From JAWOJF01 sp046481785 (GTDB lineage: Bacteria; Bacteroidota; Ignavibacteria; Ignavibacteriales; Ignavibacteriaceae): a DNA stretch of 12,906 nt. Shown here one piece after another: positions 6,758 to 12,083 of this stretch. Within the stretch, counting starts at the first letter, position 1. Every line of letters starts with the position of its first letter. The notes under the pieces were generated by a model. It was given only the letters and a program-made list of their open reading frames with translations, was not told the DNA's origin and did not search any database. A program made the translations under genes and the position numbers. The stretch is taken from positions 1-12,906 of the forward strand of contig JAWOJF010000099.1 in the NCBI GenBank assembly GCA_046481785.1. Direction: 5' to 3'.

Positions 6758-8008
6758 ATGGCAAAGTTCAAAAAAATAACAATTCCTGCGGATGGAGAAA
6801 AAATCTCAGTTCAGAACGGCAAACTTGTTGTTCCTGATAACCCCATTATTGCTTTTATTGAGGGAGATGGTATAGGTCCGGATATATGGAAGGCCTCCCA
6901 AATGGTTTTTGATGCCGCAGTTAAAAAGACATATGGCGGGAAAAAGAAAATTGCATGGATGGAAATATTTGCCGGTGAAAAAGCTCTTTCTGTATATGGC
7001 AAAAATAAATGGCTGCCTGACGAGACTGTTGATGCAATCCGTGAATACGTTGTTGCAATTAAAGGCCCGTTAACCACACCGGTAGGAGGAGGCATAAGAA
7101 GCCTTAACGTTGCTCTCCGCCAGCTTCTTGATCTGTATGCATGTGTACGCCCGGTAAAATATTACAGCGGCGTTCCAAGCCCTGTTAAAAAGCCGCAGGA
7201 TATGAATATTGTAATATTCAGGGAAAATACTGAAGATGTTTATTCTGGCATCGAGTTTAAATCAGGTACAAGCGAGGTTTCAGACCTGATAAAATATATC
7301 AACAAAAAATTTGACAAGAATATCCGTAAAGATTCCGGTATTGGTATAAAACCAATGAGTCCGTTCGGTTCAAAAAGATTAGTTAAAAAAGCAATTGAAT
7401 ATGCAATAGCAAATAATAAAAAGAGTGTAACCCTTGTCCACAAAGGGAATATAATGAAGTTTACTGAAGGAGCCTTTAAAGAATGGGGTTATGAGGTAGC
7501 AAAGGAAGAATTCAGAGATGTTATTGTTACAGAAGATGAGTTATACAAAAATTATAATGGCAAAATGCCCGAAGGAAAAATATTAATTAAAGACAGAATT
7601 GCTGACAGTATGTTTCAGCAGTTACTGTTAAGACCTTCAGAGTATGAAGTAGTTGCAACACCCAACTTAAATGGTGATTATCTTTCCGATGCGGCTGCTG
7701 CTCAGGTGGGCGGATTAGGAATTGCTCCGGGAGCAAACATAAGTTATAGCACGGCTATATTTGAAGCTACTCATGGTACTGCTCCAAAATATGCCGGGCT
7801 TGATAAAGTTAATCCTGGTTCAGTTATACTTTCAGGAGTTATGATGTTTGAATATATTGGCTGGAATAAAGCCGGCAGACTGATTGAAAACGCTATGAAA
7901 AAGGCAATTAAGTCAAAGGTTGTAACTTATGATTTTGCAAGGCAAATGAAGGGCGCAACTGAAGTAAAATCTTCGGAATTTGCTAAGCAAATTATTAAGA
8001 ATATGTAG
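6758..8008 (+). CDS. icd: Isocitrate dehydrogenase (NADP+), E. coli type
   Basis: A 416-residue cytosolic TCA-cycle enzyme: isocitrate + NADP+ to 2-oxoglutarate + CO2 + NADPH, Mg/Mn-dependent homodimer. It matches the E. coli protein closely in length and layout. The isocitrate-binding residues S115, N117, R121, R131 and R155 correspond to E. coli S113, N115, R119, R129 and R153. Y162 and K229 are the catalytic pair; D307 and D311 are metal ligands. Coenzyme choice is NADP by the known determinants: K344 and Y345 in HGTAPKYAG, and Y391 and R395 in VTYDFARQ, at the same numbers as in E. coli. S115 is the residue phosphorylated by AceK in enterics; no aceK is in this window, so such control cannot be claimed. 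There is a good Shine-Dalgarno. Palindromes flank the gene on both sides. It may be read from the maf/flippase transcript, since no terminator is seen in the 49-base gap. Confidence 0.96.
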   Translation: MAKFKKITIPADGEKISVQNGKLVVPDNPIIAFIEGDGIGPDIWKASQMVFDAAVKKTYGGKKKIAWMEIFAGEKALSVYGKNKWLPDETVDAIREYVVAIKGPLTTPVGGGIRSLNVALRQLLDLYACVRPVKYYSGVPSPVKKPQDMNIVIFRENTEDVYSGIEFKSGTSEVSDLIKYINKKFDKNIRKDSGIGIKPMSPFGSKRLVKKAIEYAIANNKKSVTLVHKGNIMKFTEGAFKEWGYEVAKEEFRDVIVTEDELYKNYNGKMPEGKILIKDRIADSMFQQLLLRPSEYEVVATPNLNGDYLSDAAAAQVGGLGIAPGANISYSTAIFEATHGTAPKYAGLDKVNPGSVILSGVMMFEYIGWNKAGRLIENAMKKAIKSKVVTYDFARQMKGATEVKSSEFAKQIIKNM

Positions 8009-8010
8009 TT

Positions 8011-8030
8011 CAAGCCTGCCGGAAGGTAGG
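8011..8030. repeat. Small palindrome after icd
   Basis: CAAGCCTGCC-GGAA-GGTAGG: a 6-bp stem CCTGCC (8015-8020) / GGTAGG (8025-8030) with one G-T pair and a GNRA-like GGAA loop, 2 bases after the icd stop. No T-run follows, so it is not a typical intrinsic terminator. It shares CAAGCCTG and the CTGCC arm with the element at 6684-6707, before icd. Confidence 0.45.
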
Positions 8031-8056
8031 AGTAAGAGCAAAGCACAGGAGGATAT

Positions 8057-8146
8057 ATGCCCGGTGTTAATAAAAAAACGCGGATTGCTTTTATCGTTGG
8101 CGGAGCAGTTGGTGCACTAATTGCTCTTATATTATTGCTTTTTTAG
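8057..8146 (+). CDS. 29-aa single-TM microprotein resembling the YtxH N-terminus
   Basis: A short gene between icd and ytxH. A full AGGAGG Shine-Dalgarno (8047-8052) sits 4 bases before ATG 8057, and the frame closes at TAG 8144-8146. The product begins MPGVNKKTRIAFIVGG and continues as an unbroken hydrophobic segment to the terminal Phe (residue 29). That is a basic 9-residue cytoplasmic head (K6, K7, R9) followed by one TM helix of about 20 residues with GxxxG-like spacing (G15, G16, G19). Residues 15-24 (GGAVGALIAL) match residues 18-27 of the downstream YtxH protein (GGAIGAAIAL) at 8 of 10 positions, and the DNA matches at 25 of 30 bases (8099-8128 against 8390-8419). It therefore looks like a stand-alone YtxH membrane anchor. 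Function unknown. The 48-base spacing from icd suggests it may be the last gene of that transcript. Confidence 0.65.
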   Translation: MPGVNKKTRIAFIVGGAVGALIALILLLF

Positions 8147-8252
8147 CATGTAAATTCAGTTATAATAATGCAAATAGTTGTTCAGTGGTATAAGTTCCTT
8201 AGGAGAACCAGGGCTTTAAAGCATAACTTTGCTTTGTGATTTTCTCCGTTAA
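8147..8252. other. Non-coding stretch upstream of ytxH promoter
   Basis: This is part of the 192-base gap between the microprotein and ytxH. A TATAAT hexamer lies at 8161-8166 without a correctly spaced -35. A weak stem AAAGC/GCTTT occurs around 8218-8235. I see no protein gene here and cannot exclude a small RNA. Confidence 0.4.
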
Positions 8253-8288
8253 TTGAACTTGAAGATGAACTTACTCTTGAACTTGCAT
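8253..8288 (+). repeat. Three tandem 12-bp repeats overlapping the ytxH promoter
   Basis: Three consecutive 12-base units, each starting WTGAACTT: TTGAACTTGAAG (8253-8264), ATGAACTTACTC (8265-8276) and TTGAACTTGCAT (8277-8288). The GAACTT core recurs at exactly 12-base pitch (8255, 8267, 8279). The third copy supplies the -35 hexamer of the promoter below, so a repressor or activator binding here would directly control ytxH. The binding protein is unknown. Confidence 0.55.
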
Positions 8289-8305
8289 TGTAACCTTGTT
8301 ATATT
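8277..8305 (+). promoter_or_regulatory. Sigma70-like promoter of ytxH-DUF948
   Basis: TTGAAC (8277-8282, 4/6 to consensus) and TATATT (8300-8305, 5/6) are separated by 17 bases. The predicted start is near 8312, giving a leader of about 27 bases that contains the Shine-Dalgarno AAGGAG (8328-8333), 5 bases before ATG 8339. Confidence 0.55.
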
Positions 8306-8338
8306 CTCACTACGTAATAATCTAACAAAGGAGAAAAT

Positions 8339-8755
8339 ATGTCACATGAAAACAATGTTGGTAAAGGTTTACTGATTGGTTTACTGGCTGGTGGAGCAAT
8401 TGGTGCAGCTATTGCTCTTTTATATGCGCCTAAAAGCGGCAGGGAATTAAGAGCCGATATAAAATCAAAAGCCGATGATTACCTGGATGAGGCTGAAAAA
8501 TATATGGCTGAAGCCAAAGATCATGCAAAAAATGTTATTAACGAAGGGAAAAAGAAATCTGAAAAACTTATAAATGATGCACGTGTAAAATCTGAAGAAT
8601 TATTGAAAGACGCTGAGAAAGTATTTAATGATGCAAAATCAAAAACCAGCCATGCAGTTAATGATGGAAAACATGTAATAGGTAATGAAAGTGAAAGAAT
8701 AAAAACAGCGCTTAAAGCTGGTGTAGACGCCTATAAAGAAACAAAAAATTCATAG
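8339..8755 (+). CDS. YtxH-domain envelope protein
   Basis: A 138-residue YtxH-family protein. Residues 8-30 form a glycine-rich TM segment (GLLIGLLAGGAIGAAIALLYA) followed by the family hallmark APKSGRELR (30-38). Residues 39-138 are a highly charged Ala/Lys/Glu/Asp helix with repeating KxxxEEL/DAKxK units, resembling LEA-like or apolipoprotein amphipathic helices and likely cytoplasmic. In B. subtilis, ytxH belongs to the stress-induced ytxGHJ operon with a DUF948 protein; the same pairing, in reversed order, is seen here with the next gene 2 bases away. The molecular role of the family is not established; membrane-associated stress protection is the usual guess. It has its own promoter and a strong Shine-Dalgarno. 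Its anchor resembles the upstream 29-aa microprotein at protein and DNA level. Confidence 0.88.
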   Translation: MSHENNVGKGLLIGLLAGGAIGAAIALLYAPKSGRELRADIKSKADDYLDEAEKYMAEAKDHAKNVINEGKKKSEKLINDARVKSEELLKDAEKVFNDAKSKTSHAVNDGKHVIGNESERIKTALKAGVDAYKETKNS

Positions 8756-8757
8756 TT

Positions 8758-9150
8758 ATGGATGTAGTAACGATCTTTTATATCTTGCTTTTGCTTTCAG
8801 CATCAGCACTTTGTATAGCCGCGATAATTTATCTTCGCAGAATAACAAGGTCGGTTGGGGAAGTAGAGACAGATATAAAAGATCTTTCGCTGCAGCTTAA
8901 ACCGCTTATAGCGTCAGTAACAAACCTTAGTGAAAGGTTAAACAATATCTCAGAACAGGCAAAGGGGCAGGTGCAGGTAACAAAAAGTATTGTTAATGAT
9001 TTCCGGGACAGGGCTGATAGAATACTTTCCTTAGAAGAAAAAATCAGGAACGGTATTGAAGAACCGGTTAATGTAGTAATAAAATATCTTTCTGCATTAG
9101 TAAACGGCGTTAACACATTTTGGGATGCCTACAAAAAAGATAGCAAGTAA
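8758..9150 (+). CDS. DUF948 (YtxG-like) membrane-anchored coiled-coil protein
   Basis: A 130-residue protein with one N-terminal TM helix (about 5-26, IFYILLLLSASALCIAAIIYL) followed by a long amphipathic helix (about 28-95) with heptad-like hydrophobics (VGEVETDIKDLSLQLKPLI, then LSERLNNISEQAK), ending in a short IEEPVNVVIKYLSALVNGVNTFWD helix. This architecture is that of DUF948, the family of B. subtilis YtxG. It starts 2 bases after the ytxH stop, with no separate promoter, so it is cotranscribed and probably translationally coupled. Function unknown; the conserved pairing suggests that the two proteins work together at the inner membrane. Confidence 0.8.
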   Translation: MDVVTIFYILLLLSASALCIAAIIYLRRITRSVGEVETDIKDLSLQLKPLIASVTNLSERLNNISEQAKGQVQVTKSIVNDFRDRADRILSLEEKIRNGIEEPVNVVIKYLSALVNGVNTFWDAYKKDSK

Positions 9151-9248
9151 AGGCAAAACGGCACATTACTGTGTCTGCCTCCATACAATCATAAATTTTA
9201 ATTATGGACACATATTTAATTTACAAAATATTTTATGTGTAATTTTTT
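9151..9248 (+). terminator. Hairpin pair, weak terminator after DUF948 gene
   Basis: Just after the stop codon a two-tier hairpin can form: AGGCA (9151-9155) with TGCCT (9176-9180), and inside it CACA-TTAC-TGTG (9162-9173). Downstream, ACACATA (9208-9214) pairs with TATGTGT (9234-9240), followed by TTTTTT at 9243-9248. The second is an AT-rich, long-loop terminator candidate. Transcription may still read through to the EF-G-like gene, for which I found no convincing promoter. Confidence 0.35.
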
Positions 9249-9279
9249 AACTAATCCAAACTATCTCACCTTTGAGTCT

Positions 9280-9286
9280 AAGGAGG
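9280..9286 (+). promoter_or_regulatory. Ribosome binding site deciding a TTG start
   Basis: AAGGAGG with a 7-base spacer to TTG 9294. There is no in-frame ATG near the N-terminus, and the frame reads into the P-loop within 16 residues, so TTG is the likely start of the EF-G-like gene. Confidence 0.75.
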
Positions 9287-9293
9287 AAGTCCC

Positions 9294-11387
9294 TTGAAAG
9301 AATATGGAGCAGAAGCAATAAGGAACATTGCATTTATTGGTCACGGGGGAAGCGGGAAAACTTCCCTGTCAGAAATCTTACTCTATACTGCCGGAGAGAT
9401 CAACAGAATAGGAACGATCTCAGAAGGCAACACGGTATCCGACTACAGCCCTAACGAAATTGAAAAACAAATCTCAATTTCAACATCATTGCTGCACCTC
9501 GAATGGAACAATACAAAATTAAACATCCTTGATACCCCCGGTTATACCGATTTTATCGGTGAAGTTAAAGCTTCTATGAAGGTATGTGATACGGCGGTAA
9601 TGGTGTTAAAATCAGCCGAAGGAGTTGAAGTTGGTTCCGAAACAACAGGAAGGTTTGTTAATGAATTTGGGCTCCCTTCAGCCATAATTATCAATAAGAT
9701 TGAAAATGAACATTCCCGTTTTGAAGATACTTTAGCGCAGGCAAAAGACAGGTTAACATCCGGAGCGGTTGTTGTTACATTTCCGGCATTGGAAGGTCCT
9801 GCTTTTGATACTGTTATTGATGTAATAAAAATGAAGGCATTTACTTACGGGGCACCGGGTTCAAGAAAAGTTACAGAAGCTGAAATACCCGCAGATTTAA
9901 AAGCAAAGGCAGAAAAATACCGGACAGAACTGATAGAAAAAGTTGCAGAAACAACTGAAGAATTAATGAATAAGTATTTTGAGGAAGGTACATTATCAGA
10001 AGGTGATTTTAATACAGGTGTTACACTGGCTTTAATAAAAAGAAACCTTTCCCCTGTCTTTGCTATATCCGGAACAAAAGCCGTTGGGATAAACAACTTC
10101 CTCGATTTTGCAGCAACATATTTCCCATCACCGGTTGACAGGGGCGGGGAAGAGGCTGCCTTTAAAGATAAAAATGATAAAGTACTGGTTAAACCTGATG
10201 CCAAAGGTGAACCTGTTATGTTTATATTTAAAACTATATCCGAACAGCATGTGGGTGAATTGTCTTTGTTTAAGGTTTACTCCGGTACTGTACAGGCAGG
10301 AATGGATCTTATAAATGAGGCTAATGGTAAGGGCGAGAGATTGAGCCAGCTTTCAATTCTTAATGGCCATACCCGCAAAGATGCATCTAAAATATCAGCC
10401 GGTGATCTTGGAGCAGTGGTAAAGTTGAAGGATACCCATACGAACAACACCCTCGCTTCTAAAAATTTCCCGGTTATAATAAGTCCAATTGAGTTTCCTG
10501 AACCTGTTATACGCGGCGCTATTCTTCCAAAAGCTAAAGGAGATGAAGATAAGATTGCATCAGGACTTCATACGCTGCATGAGGAAGACCCCTCATTTAA
10601 TGTAAAGTTTGATCCTGAATTATCTCAGACTATTATTTCTGGCCAGGGTGAATTACAGTTATCTCTTGCTGTTAAAAGATTGAAAGAAAGATATGGTGTT
10701 GAAGTAGACCTTGTTGAGCCTAAAATTCCCTACAGGGAAACAATAAAAGGTAAAGCCGATGATGTTGAATTCAAGCATAAAAAACAATCCGGCGGCAGGG
10801 GACAGTATGGCCATGTGCATTTTAAAATGCAGCCGCTGCCCCGCGGTAAGGGATTTGAGTTTGAAGATGCAATAGTTGGCGGTGTTGTTCCCGGCAGGTT
10901 TATTCCGGCAGTCGAAAAAGGAATACAGGAATCAATGATAAAAGGACCATTATCAGGCAACCAGGTTGTTGATGTTAAAGTTACATTATTTGATGGTACA
11001 TATCATGCGGTAGACTCAGATGAAATGTCCTTTAAACTTGCAGCTTCACAATGTTTTAAGAAAGGCTTCCTGGAATGTAAACCATGCCTCCTTGAACCTA
11101 TTTATGAAGTTGAAGTTACTGTTCCTGAAGAATATATGGGAGACGTAATGGGTGATATATCTAGCCGCAGAGGAAAAATACTTGGTATGGATACGGATGG
11201 ACATTTTCAGATAATTAAAGCACACGTACCGCTAGCAGAGCTTTATAAATATTCTTCTCAACTAAGAAGCCTAACCCAGGGAAGGGGTGTTCATAAACGT
11301 AAATTTGCTTTTTATGAAGAGGTTCCTAAAGAAGTTGAAAATAAAATTGTAGATGAATATAGGAAGGCGAGAGAAGAAGGGCATTAA
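9294..11387 (+). CDS. EF-G-like translational GTPase (EF-G-2 type paralogue)
   Basis: A 697-residue five-domain translocase-type GTPase. Domain I (1-280) has the P-loop GHGGSGKT (16-23), G3 as DTPGY (80-84) and G4 as NKIE (134-137). Domain II is about 306-400, and domain III about 404-478 (DPSFNVKFDPE, SGQGELQL). Domain IV is about 480-600, with GGRGQYGHV (500-508) and the decoding-tip segment YHAVDSDEMSFKLAA (570-584). Domain V is about 600-675 (PEEYMGDVMGDISSRRG). Length and order match EF-G, which moves tRNA-mRNA on the ribosome. It differs from canonical EF-G: AHIDAGKT is replaced by GHGGSGKT, the G3 catalytic His by Tyr, and the G4 Asp by Glu. The first two fit the second, EF-G-2-like subfamily as I recall it (for example Thermus EF-G-2); the Glu is more unusual. 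It is not in an rpsL-rpsG-tuf context, so a canonical fusA probably exists elsewhere. TTG start with a strong Shine-Dalgarno; terminator follows. Confidence 0.9.
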   Translation: MKEYGAEAIRNIAFIGHGGSGKTSLSEILLYTAGEINRIGTISEGNTVSDYSPNEIEKQISISTSLLHLEWNNTKLNILDTPGYTDFIGEVKASMKVCDTAVMVLKSAEGVEVGSETTGRFVNEFGLPSAIIINKIENEHSRFEDTLAQAKDRLTSGAVVVTFPALEGPAFDTVIDVIKMKAFTYGAPGSRKVTEAEIPADLKAKAEKYRTELIEKVAETTEELMNKYFEEGTLSEGDFNTGVTLALIKRNLSPVFAISGTKAVGINNFLDFAATYFPSPVDRGGEEAAFKDKNDKVLVKPDAKGEPVMFIFKTISEQHVGELSLFKVYSGTVQAGMDLINEANGKGERLSQLSILNGHTRKDASKISAGDLGAVVKLKDTHTNNTLASKNFPVIISPIEFPEPVIRGAILPKAKGDEDKIASGLHTLHEEDPSFNVKFDPELSQTIISGQGELQLSLAVKRLKERYGVEVDLVEPKIPYRETIKGKADDVEFKHKKQSGGRGQYGHVHFKMQPLPRGKGFEFEDAIVGGVVPGRFIPAVEKGIQESMIKGPLSGNQVVDVKVTLFDGTYHAVDSDEMSFKLAASQCFKKGFLECKPCLLEPIYEVEVTVPEEYMGDVMGDISSRRGKILGMDTDGHFQIIKAHVPLAELYKYSSQLRSLTQGRGVHKRKFAFYEEVPKEVENKIVDEYRKAREEGH

Positions 11388-11445
11388 CAGGTAAAATGGA
11401 AGACGGTATGTGAGAACTTTAATAAATAGATTACAATGTTACTTT

Positions 11446-11484
11446 ACGATAGCACAGGTTAATAATCTGTGCTACGTTTTTTTT
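11446..11484 (+). terminator. Strong intrinsic terminator between EF-G-like gene and HIT gene
   Basis: A perfect 8-bp stem TAGCACAG (11450-11457) / CTGTGCTA (11467-11474) with a 9-base loop. It is extendable by ACG/CGT around a bulged A (11446-11448 / 11475-11477) and is followed by eight T (11477-11484). It lies about 60 bases after the EF-G-like stop and ends only 11 bases before the HIT start codon. Confidence 0.8.
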
Positions 11485-11495
11485 AGAGGTAAATA

Positions 11496-11996
11496 ATGGA
11501 AAAACTTTGGTCTCCCTGGCGTTCCCAGTATATTGATTCATTTAATAAAGAGAAGACAGAAAATACATGCATCTTTTGTGAAGCCCCAAAACATGATGTA
11601 AAGAACCCCGATAACCTGCTGATTGAAAAGGGTGAATTAACCTATACGGTGCTAAACCTTTATCCTTACAATAATGGACACCTGATGGTTGTTCCTTACC
11701 GTCATACTGATGATTTTAACTCTATTACAAAAGAAGAAAGTATTGAGATTTTTCATAAGCTTCAGATTGCACAAAAAGCGTTGTCTGCAATTATGAGACC
11801 CGAAGGTTTTAATATTGGCGGTAATCTGGGTAAAGTAAGCGGCGCCGGAATAGATGAACATATTCATTTTCATATAGTACCCCGCTGGAACGGTGATACT
11901 AACTTTATGCCCGTGCTTGGTGAGGTTAAAGTTATTTCGCAGGATCTGCTTACAACTAAGAATAAACTGCTGGAAGAGTATAAAAAATTTAAGTAA
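11496..11996 (+). CDS. HIT-family hydrolase/phosphorylase (Ap4A phosphorylase-like)
   Basis: A 166-residue histidine-triad protein. The triad HIHFHIV (122-128) carries nucleophile H124. C25 and C28 (CIFC), with histidines such as H70, suggest a bound Zn. LWSPWRSQYI at the N-terminus and VPRWNGDTNFMPVLG (128-142) are features I associate with the Rv2613c-like Ap4A phosphorylase group rather than HINT/PKCI. Such enzymes split diadenosine tetraphosphate, an alarmone-like by-product of aminoacyl-tRNA synthetases, using phosphate; specificity here is inferred. The start ATG has AGAGGT (11485-11490) 5 bases upstream, directly after the T-tract of a terminator. A possible promoter with TAATAA (11460-11465) in the terminator loop has no good -35, so how this gene is transcribed is unclear. 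Confidence 0.88.
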   Translation: MEKLWSPWRSQYIDSFNKEKTENTCIFCEAPKHDVKNPDNLLIEKGELTYTVLNLYPYNNGHLMVVPYRHTDDFNSITKEESIEIFHKLQIAQKALSAIMRPEGFNIGGNLGKVSGAGIDEHIHFHIVPRWNGDTNFMPVLGEVKVISQDLLTTKNKLLEEYKKFK

Positions 11997-12005
11997 ATCA
12001 ATTTT

Positions 12006-12036
12006 TTTGGATCAAGTAGTTTATAATTAAGTTTTG
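12006..12036 (+). promoter_or_regulatory. Possible Bacteroidota-type promoter for the Asp-box lipoprotein
   Basis: TTTG (12006-12009), 18 bases, then TAAGTTTTG (12028-12036), one base off the TAnnTTTG -7 element. A TATAAT at 12022-12027 overlaps the spacer. In this AT-rich gap a chance match is possible. A 9-bp inverted repeat (11996-12004 / 12052-12060) brackets it. Confidence 0.3.
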
Positions 12037-12083
12037 TCTTATATTTAGTATAAATTGATTGTATTATCATTTAGGGGGTCTAT

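Noticed and set aside
8161..8166. TATAAT after the microprotein as a small-RNA promoter
   Set aside because: The nearest TTG-type hexamer (TTGCTT, 8135-8140) is 20 bases away, which is too far, and no terminator follows.
9845..10204. 119-codon minus-strand frame inside the EF-G-like gene
   Set aside because: It is an antisense shadow of a well-conserved protein and has no recognisable domain.
9294..11387. Canonical fusA assignment
   Set aside because: P-loop, G3 and G4 motifs differ from canonical EF-G, and there is no rpsL/rpsG/tuf neighbourhood. It is therefore called EF-G-like without a symbol.
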